DNA from: Actinomycetaceae bacterium | GTDB taxonomy: Bacteria; Actinomycetota; Actinomycetes; Actinomycetales; Actinomycetaceae | Assembly: GCA_030540715.1 (NCBI GenBank) | Contig: JAUNVQ010000009.1 | Span: 37,427-101,426, forward strand | Reading direction: 5' to 3' | Length of the DNA: 64,000 nt | Shown: positions 28,103 to 36,133 of the stretch, piece after piece | Position numbering within the stretch: the stretch's first letter is position 1 | Layout of the letters: every line of letters begins with the position of its first letter | The notes under the pieces: model-generated | Databases searched by the model: none | The model's input: the letters and a program-made list of their open reading frames with translations, nothing else | What the model was told of the DNA's origin: nothing | Made by a program: the position numbers and the translations under genes

Positions 28103-30001
28103 ATGCTGAAAACAATGTCGTCATATTTTGTTAGGACTTTGCGTGAAGATCCCGCAGACGCAGAAGTCGAATCCCATAAACTATTAGTGCGAGCTGGATA
28201 TATCCGCCGAGCTGCCCCAGGTATCTATACGTGGCTACCACTTGGGTTGCAGGTTCTTCGTAAACTTGAACGTATTATTCATGAAGAAATGGATCGTATC
28301 GGTGCACAGGTTGTGCAGTTCCCGGCGCTTCTTCCGAAAGAGCCCTATGAAAAGTCGAATCGGTGGCAAGAGTATGGGCCTAATCTGTTTCGACTCCATG
28401 ACCGTAAGGGCGGTGACTACTTGCTGGCACCAACCCATGAAGAAATGTTTACTTTGCTTGTAAAGGATTTCTATTCATCCTACCGTGATTTACCGCTGAC
28501 TCTGTATCAGATTCAAACAAAGTATCGTGACGAGGCTCGTCCCCGTGCCGGTCTTTTACGCGGTCGCGAATTTATTATGAAAGATGCCTATTCCTTTGAT
28601 ATTGACGACGATGGTCTTGATATTGCTTACCAGCAAGAACGCTATGCTTATCAGCGTTTCTTTACACGGATAGGCCTTGATTACGTAATCTGCTCGGCAA
28701 CCTCGGGTGCGATGGGGGGCTCCCAATCTGAAGAGTTTTTGTTCCCTTGCGCTATTGGCGAGGATACTTTTGTTCGTTCACAGGGCGGTTTTGCTGCAAA
28801 TGTGGAAGCTGTAACCACGGTTGTTCCCGAGCCTGTTGATGCTTCTGATACTGCTGAGGCTGAGGTGCGTTTCACACCTGAAGCTCCAACCATTGAGGCG
28901 CTGGTGAATGTTTCCAATGAGCGCTATCCGCGCGAAGATCGGCCTTGGCAGGCAAGTGACATGCTAAAGATGGTGGTAGTTGTTGCCACCCAGCCAACGG
29001 GTGAAGAAGAAGTCTTAGCGTTGGCAGTTCCTGGAGACAGAGAATTCGATGAACGTCGCTTGGAGGCAGCTCTTGCACCCGCAGAAATTCGTATGGCAAC
29101 CCAAGAGGATCTTCAACAGTATCCTTCCATTGTTGCTGGCTATATTGGTCCACAGGTATTGGGGCCAAATTCACCAGACCGAAAGGTGGATCCTGAAACT
29201 GGTGAGATCAGTGGTTCGCCTCGCTTCCTTGCTGATCCGCGAGTTGTTGATGGCACCGCGTGGGTGGCAGGTGCAAATAAGGCAGACCATCACGTCTATC
29301 ACTTGGTGAAAGGCCGTGACTTTGAGGTTGATGGCGTGATTGAGGCCGCTAATGTGCGTGACGGCGATCCAGCCCCTGACGGTTCAGGGCCGCTGATAAC
29401 AGCGCGAGGTATTGAAGTAGGACACATCTTCCAACTTGGACGCAAATACGCTGAAGCGTTGGGGCTGGAAGTACTGGATCAAAATGGTCGTTCTCAGGTT
29501 GTTACCATGGGGTCTTACGGAATTGGTGTCTCGCGCGTATTAGCTGCTTTAGTTGAGGAATATCACGACGATAAAGGTATCATGTGGCCGCCCCATTTGG
29601 CGCCTTTCGATGTGCATGTGCTGCTTGCTGGTAAAGGTGCGGAACTTAATGATGCTGCTGAAAAGATTGTTCATGAACTCGATTCTCGTGGTATAGACGT
29701 CCTCTATGATGATCGCCCAAAGATGAGTGCTGGTGTGAAGTTTAAAGACCAAGAGCTTTTGGGTATGCCTTTTGCTTTGGTGATTGGCCGCGGAGTGAAA
29801 GACGGCGTTGTGGAGCTTCGAGAGCGCCATAGTGGACAAGTAATTGACGTTGAGCTTGATAAGGCTGCTGACATAGTGGAAGAAAAGATTCGCCAGGCGT
29901 GCGCCCACTGGAATGAGGCCGCCGATCGGGCAGGTTTTACGAAAACAGCCGCTGAAATTGCTGCTGAGGTACAAGCCACTAAGGAGGTCAACAATGGCTG
30001 A
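28103..30001 (+). CDS. proS: Prolyl-tRNA synthetase (bacterial type)
   Basis: 632 residues. Class II motifs are visible: motif 1 [12 protein letters not shown], motif 2 [23 protein letters not shown] (given in part), and motif 3 [15 protein letters not shown]. The bacterial editing domain lies between motifs 2 and 3 (about 225-405), and the anticodon domain is at the C-terminus. [21 protein letters not shown] fits family starts, so the ATG at 28103 is used. The last 8 bases overlap def. Confidence 0.96.
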   Translation: MLKTMSSYFVRTLREDPADAEVESHKLLVRAGYIRRAAPGIYTWLPLGLQVLRKLERIIHEEMDRIGAQVVQFPALLPKEPYEKSNRWQEYGPNLFRLHDRKGGDYLLAPTHEEMFTLLVKDFYSSYRDLPLTLYQIQTKYRDEARPRAGLLRGREFIMKDAYSFDIDDDGLDIAYQQERYAYQRFFTRIGLDYVICSATSGAMGGSQSEEFLFPCAIGEDTFVRSQGGFAANVEAVTTVVPEPVDASDTAEAEVRFTPEAPTIEALVNVSNERYPREDRPWQASDMLKMVVVVATQPTGEEEVLALAVPGDREFDERRLEAALAPAEIRMATQEDLQQYPSIVAGYIGPQVLGPNSPDRKVDPETGEISGSPRFLADPRVVDGTAWVAGANKADHHVYHLVKGRDFEVDGVIEAANVRDGDPAPDGSGPLITARGIEVGHIFQLGRKYAEALGLEVLDQNGRSQVVTMGSYGIGVSRVLAALVEEYHDDKGIMWPPHLAPFDVHVLLAGKGAELNDAAEKIVHELDSRGIDVLYDDRPKMSAGVKFKDQELLGMPFALVIGRGVKDGVVELRERHSGQVIDVELDKAADIVEEKIRQACAHWNEAADRAGFTKTAAEIAAEVQATKEVNNG

Positions 30002-30488
30002 ACGTGAGATTAGGATCTATGGTGATCCTGTGCTTCGCACACCTTGCGATCCTATTAAAGAGATCACTCCAGCGGTTCGTCAGCTAGTTGATGACCTGCT
30101 GGAAAATGTTGATATGGAGGGGCGTGCAGGGCTTGCTGCTAACCAGATCGGGGTAAGCCTGCGAGCGTTTTCATGGAATATTGACGGCGATATTGGTTAT
30201 GTTCTCAACCCCGTTATTGACGATCTTGATTTTGAAGAATATCAAGATGGTGATGAAGGCTGTCTGTCGGTTCCTGGCTTATGGTTTCCCACAAAACGTG
30301 CATGGTATGCCAGGGTTCGTGGAATTGACTTGGACGGTAAGGAGGTAATAGTTGAGGGCGAAGAGCTGATGGCTCGTTGTTTACAGCATGAAACTGATCA
30401 TCTTAATGGGTATCTTTATCTTGACCGATTAGATAAAGTAATGAAGCGCCGAGCCTTGAAGGAAATTCGTCAACAAGACTGGGCATAA
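29994..30488 (+). CDS. def: Peptide deformylase
   Basis: 164 residues with all three deformylase motifs: [17 protein letters not shown] (metal Cys) and QHETDHLNG (HExxH). It removes the formyl group from new proteins. AAGGAGG ends 6 bases before the ATG at 29994 and the gene overlaps the proS end by 8 bases, so the in-frame upstream ATG is rejected. Confidence 0.96.
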   Translation: MAEREIRIYGDPVLRTPCDPIKEITPAVRQLVDDLLENVDMEGRAGLAANQIGVSLRAFSWNIDGDIGYVLNPVIDDLDFEEYQDGDEGCLSVPGLWFPTKRAWYARVRGIDLDGKEVIVEGEELMARCLQHETDHLNGYLYLDRLDKVMKRRALKEIRQQDWA

Positions 30489-30606
30489 CACTACCTAGCA
30501 CACCTTCTTCTTTTGGTAGGCCCTTAAACATGGTGGACTTTTTGACGTGTGTAATCTGCTGCGTTCAGATGTTGCGGTTTTATCGGTGCATCTGCTGGTG
30601 GGTTAC

Positions 30607-31395
30607 TTACTGGTGGGCAAGAAGTGGGTAGCGTTCGCGCTGTTGGTTGACAGTTTTTGTATCAATATCGACATACAGAACATCGGGATCTTCATCTGCT
30701 TGGGCAACAATGGAACCGTCTGGGGCGATAACAACTGAGTGTCCACATCCAAAAGGCCCTCTTTCGGAAATCTTGGGATTGCGTGCTTGTCCAACACCAA
30801 TCACCCATGAGCCAGTATCCATGGCCCGAGCACGTGTCAAGGTGAGCCACTGGTCAACTCCACCCTTAAAGTTATTCCATGAGGCTCCAACTATATGAAC
30901 ATTTGTGCCGTTTTCTGCGGCCTGCAGAAAGTCGCGAGGAAACCGAATATCGTAACAGATATGAATTGATGCTGTCAGCCCTTCACCAAGTTCCACATGC
31001 ACAGGTGTGTTACCGGGGCGAAAGTGTTTTGATTCCTGGTATCCGCCCGCATCAAACAGATGTCGCTTGCGGTAACGTATGAGCGGTTCATGAGGGCGAG
31101 CAATCAGATAGGTGTTGTGGAGCCGGTTATCATTAGATTCATTAGTCTGCTCAAAGATACCGGTCATATTGGTAATACCCAATTGTGATGCAAAGGTCGC
31201 CATGTGATTGGCCCATGAACCATTGGGACTCTGGGCTACCTGCGACAGGCGTGACTGAAAGGACGCCAGCGTCGCCTCTGGAAAGATAATACACTTTGCA
31301 CCTGCACGTTTAGCTTGAATCATTGTTGTGCCAACAGCATCAAGGTTTTCAATCATTGACTGTGATGAACAAATCTGAGCAAGTGCAATTCGCAT
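30607..31395 (-). CDS. Carbon-nitrogen hydrolase (nitrilase superfamily)
   Basis: 262 residues with the Glu-Lys-Cys triad in context: FPEATLAS, RKRHLFD and HICYDIRFPRDF. It resembles omega-amidase and deaminated-glutathione amidase types, small cytoplasmic amidases that clean up metabolites, but the substrate is uncertain. The ATG at 31395 follows AAAGGAAAGG; the frame is open further upstream but that part is not conserved in type. It is a single gene convergent with def. Confidence 0.85.
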   Translation of the reverse strand: MRIALAQICSSQSMIENLDAVGTTMIQAKRAGAKCIIFPEATLASFQSRLSQVAQSPNGSWANHMATFASQLGITNMTGIFEQTNESNDNRLHNTYLIARPHEPLIRYRKRHLFDAGGYQESKHFRPGNTPVHVELGEGLTASIHICYDIRFPRDFLQAAENGTNVHIVGASWNNFKGGVDQWLTLTRARAMDTGSWVIGVGQARNPKISERGPFGCGHSVVIAPDGSIVAQADEDPDVLYVDIDTKTVNQQRERYPLLAHQ

Positions 31396-31620
31396 GTCAA
31401 TCCTTTCCTTTATCATCAGCATACAGCCTTCATTGATGAAAACAACCCTGCATGTCAAAGGTGACAACTAATGGATAATATGTCACAATTGGAAAACAGC
31501 ACACCGCGTGTTTTGTTTCTATCAGCCGGGCTGACACGAACGTAGGGGAAGACGATTCTTGTCACAGGTCGGTGCGGTTCTTGCCTTGTGGGTGGGGAAC
31601 GCTGAAAGATGGAGGAAACA

Positions 31621-32121
31621 ATGAACAAGGATTTTACCCGCGGTGTCGTTTTCGTACACTCAGCACCACGCTCATTGTGCATGCACGTTGAATGGGCAAT
31701 CGGTGCCGTTCTTGATCAAAAAATTTCTTTAGAATGGACCGCACAGCCAGCTCAAGAAGGCACGCTTCGAGCCGAAATCTCGTGGATTGGCGCTGTTGGA
31801 ACGGGAGCACAATTAGCATCACAACTTCATGGCTGGGAAAATCTGCGCTATGAAATCACGGAAGATGCGTCACGAGTTTCCGACGGAGGTCGCTGGTCGT
31901 ATACACCCGATCTTGGTATTTTCCATGCTCAAACAGATGTGATGGGTAACGTTGTAGTTCCAGAAAACCGCATCCGTTTAGCACTTGAACACGCTGATGA
32001 CACTACTGAGATGATGCGCTACCTTAATCTTGCCTTGGGATCGGCGTGGGATGAAGAACTTGAACCCTTCCGTTTTGCAGGGGCAGGCGCGCCAATTCGT
32101 TGGCTTCACCGCGTAGGCTAA
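31621..32121 (+). CDS. DUF3145 family protein
   Basis: 166 residues, starting MNKDFTRGVVFVHSAPRSLCMHVEWAIGAV. This is the DUF3145 family, restricted to Actinobacteria and often next to the fabD-fabH-acpP-fabF fatty-acid genes. Function is unknown. GGAGGA lies just before the ATG at 31621, so the ATG 4 codons earlier is not used. An ACP-like gene follows immediately. Confidence 0.9.
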   Translation: MNKDFTRGVVFVHSAPRSLCMHVEWAIGAVLDQKISLEWTAQPAQEGTLRAEISWIGAVGTGAQLASQLHGWENLRYEITEDASRVSDGGRWSYTPDLGIFHAQTDVMGNVVVPENRIRLALEHADDTTEMMRYLNLALGSAWDEELEPFRFAGAGAPIRWLHRVG

Positions 32122-32135
32122 GGAAGCGTGACATT

Positions 32136-32612
32136 GTGGCTTTAGACCCCGAAGCTTATGCCAAACTAGCTGCATTAACCTCATCTGGTTCTATTCATTC
32201 AATAGATACGTCATCTTCAATCATTTCAGAAGATGATGCTGCGGGCTTGACATATAGAGGTAGTAGCTCTCAAAAAGATGGCTCTACTGTGACAACTACT
32301 CTTCATGGGGATAATCGCCAGGTTGTTAAAGTCGATGGGGAAGCGGAACAATCAATTTCTTCGTCCTTTCACCATGACGAACACCGTGAGGCTGCGCAGA
32401 TTGTTTTGCAGGCGATTCATGAGGAAACCGGCGTAGCAGATCCTCACTCTTCAATGATGTTTGACAGGCAGCTTGACTGCGATGCTCTTTCCTTGTGGGC
32501 GATTGTCACCTCGTGTGAACAACAACTAGGTCGCTCATTAGCTGATAAAGATGTTTACCAAGTGAAAACAGTAAGACAGCTTATCGACCTCTTCAATAAA
32601 AACCAGACATAA
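32136..32612 (+). CDS. Acyl-carrier-protein-like protein lacking the attachment serine
   Basis: 158 residues with a variable N-terminal half (1-85) and a C-terminal segment (about 86-155) that aligns by eye with ACP: FDRQLDCDALSLWAIV, then EQQLGRSLADKDVYQVKTVRQLIDLF. In ACP the motif is DSL, with the serine carrying phosphopantetheine. Here it is D116-A117-L118, so it could not carry an acyl chain. The neighbour DUF3145 supports an ancestral fatty-acid link. A GTG at 32136 with AAGGA upstream is chosen. A TTG at 32100 within DUF3145 is less likely. Confidence 0.65.
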   Translation: MALDPEAYAKLAALTSSGSIHSIDTSSSIISEDDAAGLTYRGSSSQKDGSTVTTTLHGDNRQVVKVDGEAEQSISSSFHHDEHREAAQIVLQAIHEETGVADPHSSMMFDRQLDCDALSLWAIVTSCEQQLGRSLADKDVYQVKTVRQLIDLFNKNQT

Positions 32613-32616
32613 TTGA

Positions 32617-32649
32617 TTGTGGGCGCCACCAAGAAGGCAACGCCCACAA
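32617..32649. terminator. Hairpin between convergent genes
   Basis: TTGTGGGCG (32617-32625) / CGCCCACAA (32641-32649), 9-bp perfect stem between the ACP-like gene (plus) and the permease gene (minus). No T tract on either side, so it could be a weak bidirectional terminator. Confidence 0.5.
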
Positions 32650-32668
32650 GAAGGAATTATTGTGAAGT

Positions 32669-33553
32669 CTAGCCTTTGACAGCCCCAGCTGTTAGTCCAC
32701 CGATCAGGCGTTTTTCTACCAATGCAAACAAGATAAGCACCGGGATAATTGCGATGACAGACACACTGAAGACATACTGCCAACTGGTAGCGTATTGTCC
32801 AACAAACTTGGTAAGTGCAACCGATAGTGGTTGTTTTCCAGGGCTGGAAAGAATAACAAGGGATGCCGCAAACTCGTTCCATGCTGCCACAAAGGTGTAG
32901 ATGACAGCAGTAACGATACCAGGCCACACCAGTGGCAGATTAATACGGAACAAGGTAATGAAATGATTGCAGCCGTCAATCTCTGCGGCCTCTGAAATCT
33001 CTTGTGGAACAGACGCAAAGAAAGCATGCATCATCCATGTGGCAAATGTCAGGTTAAATGCAGCATTGACTAACACCATGGCAAAAAGAGTATCGTGGAG
33101 GCCCAAGGAAAGAAACTCGCGGAATAATCCTGCCACAAGAACCGCTGGCTGAAGCATCTGGGTTAGCAAAATACATGCAAGAAATACTCCGCGTCCAGGA
33201 AACTTAAAACGAGCCGTGTAGTAGGCGGCAGGTGTTGCCACAACCAGAACGAGCAGTGTTGAACATGCCGCAATAATGAGGGTTGACACCAGGTTATCGC
33301 CAACAGGAGTTTCGGGTGTCGACCACATGGACACATAGTTATCGAAACGCCAGTTACGCGGTATATAGGTTGCGGGAATACCAAGGATTTCACCGCGAGA
33401 CTTTAGTGATGTCAACAGCATAATCACATAGGGGAAAACAAAGAGAAAGAAAACTACAATGCCACCAAAAATACGCAGCCCTGTATGAGCTTTGTGCCCT
33501 GGAGTTGATTCTTCGGTATGACGTTTCCACCAGGAATCATTACGTGTTTTCAT
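32669..33553 (-). CDS. Sugar ABC transporter permease, MalG type
   Basis: 294 residues with six membrane helices and the EAA loop EAAEIDGCNHFITLFRINLPLVWPG near residues 195-220 (given in part), which docks to the ATPase. This is the CUT1-family second permease. It overlaps the MalF-type gene by 1 base (TAATG), so the two are coupled. The sugar is unknown. Confidence 0.92.
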   Translation of the reverse strand: MKTRNDSWWKRHTEESTPGHKAHTGLRIFGGIVVFFLFVFPYVIMLLTSLKSRGEILGIPATYIPRNWRFDNYVSMWSTPETPVGDNLVSTLIIAACSTLLVLVVATPAAYYTARFKFPGRGVFLACILLTQMLQPAVLVAGLFREFLSLGLHDTLFAMVLVNAAFNLTFATWMMHAFFASVPQEISEAAEIDGCNHFITLFRINLPLVWPGIVTAVIYTFVAAWNEFAASLVILSSPGKQPLSVALTKFVGQYATSWQYVFSVSVIAIIPVLILFALVEKRLIGGLTAGAVKG

Positions 33554-34473
33554 TAGTCGTTCACCCCTTTCAATGGTTTGACAATCACCATGTATAAAAT
33601 GATGATAAGAATAATGATGCTGAAATTAATCACTGACAGAGCGCTGGCCCAGTCAATATGGCCATCTTGCTGAATCATTTTAAACATCCAGGTTGTTGTA
33701 ATATCGGCCTTATTTCCTGGTATCGCTCCGGTTAATACCTTAAGAATTGGCAAGTTATTAAACACGTTGATGATATTGATAGTAGTTGCTGTGGCGACAG
33801 CGGGTTTCAGATGAGGCAAAATCACAGAAAAATAGGTGCGAATAGGGCCAGCTCCATCGATTTTTGCTGCTTCTTTGACATCGTTACCAATAGATTGCAT
33901 CCCCGCAAGAATCGTATAGGTGGTAAAAGGGAGTGACACAAATATGGCGACACAAATGGCAACAATAAATCCCGGTAGGGGCTGTTTGGTAAAGCCAATC
34001 TGTAGGTGGGGTGTAAAGCCAAGGTCGTAAAGCAACTGTTGAACATAACCAAATTTTGGTTCAAGTGAGTAGTACACCAAAGTTGTTGTCATTACCACAG
34101 ATGATGCCCAGGGAATGATGACTGCGATACGTACAATGCGACGGCCTGGGAAGGCTTTGTCAAGGAATTGGGCAAGTGCTAATGACAAAATAATGGTGAT
34201 AACGGTGACCGAGACAACCCAAATAAAGGTATTCAATAAAATATGGCCAAAGTCAGGGTTAGTGATGACTTTAATATAGTTATCGGATCCTGCTGATCCC
34301 TTATCAATACCGATACGAGAAATCTTGCGGGTCGAGTTGTAGATCATAACTCCTGCTGGATAAACGACAACACCAGCAATCAGTAGCAAGACTGGAAGAA
34401 TCCACGGAAGTGCGCGAAGTGTATCTGCAAATGACGTCTTTTTTTTGCGCGCAACGTCAGAAGATGGTGACAT
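33553..34473 (-). CDS. Sugar ABC transporter permease, MalF type
   Basis: 306 residues, about six membrane helices and an EAA loop (KEAAKIDGAGPIRTYFSVILP, given in part) near residue 205. CUT1 family first permease. It is downstream of the binding-protein gene, separated by a large hairpin, and upstream of the MalG-type gene. No ATPase gene is in the cluster, so a shared ATPase such as an MsiK/UgpC type encoded elsewhere is inferred. Confidence 0.92.
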   Translation of the reverse strand: MSPSSDVARKKKTSFADTLRALPWILPVLLLIAGVVVYPAGVMIYNSTRKISRIGIDKGSAGSDNYIKVITNPDFGHILLNTFIWVVSVTVITIILSLALAQFLDKAFPGRRIVRIAVIIPWASSVVMTTTLVYYSLEPKFGYVQQLLYDLGFTPHLQIGFTKQPLPGFIVAICVAIFVSLPFTTYTILAGMQSIGNDVKEAAKIDGAGPIRTYFSVILPHLKPAVATATTINIINVFNNLPILKVLTGAIPGNKADITTTWMFKMIQQDGHIDWASALSVINFSIIILIIILYMVIVKPLKGVND

Positions 34474-34496
34474 GACACATTCTATCTTTCATCGAT

Positions 34497-34536
34497 GCGG
34501 GGGACCGCACTATGTGCTAACACATGAGTCCCCCGC
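34497..34536 (-). promoter_or_regulatory. Intercistronic hairpin between binding protein and permease genes
   Basis: GCGGGGGAC (34497-34505) pairs perfectly with GTCCCCCGC (34528-34536), and an inner ATGTG (34512-34516) / CACAT (34521-34525) extends it. There is no T tract in the direction of transcription. This fits an mRNA-stabilizing or partial-termination hairpin that keeps binding protein in excess over permeases, as known for malE-malF. Confidence 0.6.
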
Positions 34537-34556
34537 AAAGAGTTACGGTAGTTCTC

Positions 34557-35816
34557 CTAATCTTGGGTTCCCTTTTCTTGAATTTCCTTCAAGAGAGCTG
34601 CGGGATCCTCATTAGCGATACGTCCAATTTCTGCCTGAATGGCGCCCTGTGTAGCCTGCCATTTCGGGTTGGTAAACGGATAGAACTTTGCGTCGGGAAG
34701 GTTTGGCAAGAAGTCTTTAAGGTTCTCGTCATCCTTCATCTTTTCACCAACGGTCTTGGTGATCGGAATGAATCCAAGTGTGGAAACAAAGTTTTGATAG
34801 ACATCGTCTGAATAGAAGAAGTCAAGGAACTTGGTAATAGCTTCCTTCTTGGCATCGTCACCTTTATCAAAGGCCATGAGGTGATCGGCAACACCCAGTG
34901 TCATGGGCTTACCATCTTTCGTGGGAATAGGTGCAATGCCATAGTTCAGATCGGGGTTCTTTTCTTTGATGAAGCCAATGTATTGTGGCAGGCCAATAAT
35001 CATACCAAGTTTTCCGCTGAAGAATGTTTCGCCCAACGGAGTACGTTGTGATGAGCCAGGATCTTTTTGTGTAAGGCCTCCATCAATGAGTTTCTTCATA
35101 AACTTGGCTGATTCAACGTTTTCTGGTGTGTCAACAGCGATTTTATCACCATCGTTATAGGAGCCACCGCCGCCGAAAAGCCAGATGGCAAGCTCGGCCT
35201 GAGCTTCTTCGTTACCCAGTGGCATACCGTAGCCGTCTGTAGCATCGATACCTAAGTCTTTGATGGCTTTAGCATCTTTTTCAAGTTCGTCCCACGTCTT
35301 CGGAGGTGAGTCGATTCCTGCTTTTTCAAACAGATCTTTGTTGTAATACAAAGCACGTGTCGATGCAAAAAGAGGTAGGGCCCATTGGGTATCGCCGATA
35401 GAGGCGTTCTTATTGAATGCTTCCTGTATGTTAGACAGGGTATCTGGTGAAACAATATCTTCTGCCTTGTACAGAAGTTCTTCGTTTGCGTAAGCGGTAA
35501 AGGAGTCAAGGTTCAAAATATCAGGTGCCTGATTAGACTGGACTTTTGTCCTCATGACATCATTGATGTTTTCCCACGATTCCATTTGTAGTTTGACTTT
35601 GATGTCTTTGTTCTTCGCTTCAAAATCTTTGATGATCTGTTCCCAAAGACCTTTTGTGTCATCGGAATAGCTTGGGACAAGGAGCTCAAGCTCTGTACCC
35701 CCCCCTGACGCGGAAGAACTGTCGCTGCCCTGATCAGACCCGCCACATCCAACGAGTGTGAAAGACAGAGCCGCTGCGCTAAGGCCCGCAATGATTCGTT
35801 TTGTTTTGCTAAGCAT
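34557..35816 (-). CDS. Sugar-binding lipoprotein (extracellular solute-binding protein)
   Basis: 419 residues. N-terminal signal peptide with a lipobox LVGCGG (Cys near residue 24), a Ser/Gly linker, then a family 1 solute-binding fold (LELLVPSYSDDTKGLWEQII start). It would be anchored outside the membrane and deliver a sugar to the two permeases. The ATG at 35816 with GAAAGG upstream gives a proper signal peptide; the longer frame adds a basic stretch that is unlikely. The sugar cannot be read. Confidence 0.92.
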   Translation of the reverse strand: MLSKTKRIIAGLSAAALSFTLVGCGGSDQGSDSSSASGGGTELELLVPSYSDDTKGLWEQIIKDFEAKNKDIKVKLQMESWENINDVMRTKVQSNQAPDILNLDSFTAYANEELLYKAEDIVSPDTLSNIQEAFNKNASIGDTQWALPLFASTRALYYNKDLFEKAGIDSPPKTWDELEKDAKAIKDLGIDATDGYGMPLGNEEAQAELAIWLFGGGGSYNDGDKIAVDTPENVESAKFMKKLIDGGLTQKDPGSSQRTPLGETFFSGKLGMIIGLPQYIGFIKEKNPDLNYGIAPIPTKDGKPMTLGVADHLMAFDKGDDAKKEAITKFLDFFYSDDVYQNFVSTLGFIPITKTVGEKMKDDENLKDFLPNLPDAKFYPFTNPKWQATQGAIQAEIGRIANEDPAALLKEIQEKGTQD

Positions 35817-36069
35817 CTTGCACCTTTCTGAGTAATAACAACGCTTGCGTCTTTGCAAATCGCTGTTTCATTATGTCATATTTGGGGCCGTGTAGCGGGG
35901 GAACGAAAGGGCGAAATTAAAGATTTTTCAAATGTATTGCCTAAACAGAGGATGTATACCTACCACTTTGCTTTGAAATTGCTTCCAACCAGTTCAAATA
36001 TACCTATGTTGTCTGATGTCTGGAAAGAATAAAGTTTTATGACAATTATGTGGGTTAGCTCATAAAAGT
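35817..36069. other. Intergenic region upstream of the sugar-binding protein gene
   Basis: About 250 bases between aceE and the transporter. On the minus strand TATGAC/CATAAT near 35872-35882 are possible -10 elements and an imperfect TTGC...GCAA dyad near 35844-35858 could be a LacI-family operator, but neither is strong. No gene is seen. Confidence 0.3.
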
Positions 36070-36101
36070 GATGCGGTGCGTCTGGGTGAACGCACCGCAT
36101 C
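36070..36101 (-). terminator. Terminator after aceE
   Basis: 12-bp perfect stem GATGCGGTGCGT (36070-36081) / ACGCACCGCATC (36090-36101). Read on the minus strand it is 33 bases after the aceE stop and followed by acttttat, a short T-rich tail. Confidence 0.7.
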
Positions 36102-36133
36102 GAGGAGGTGATGAAATGAAAGACAACTGGTGT

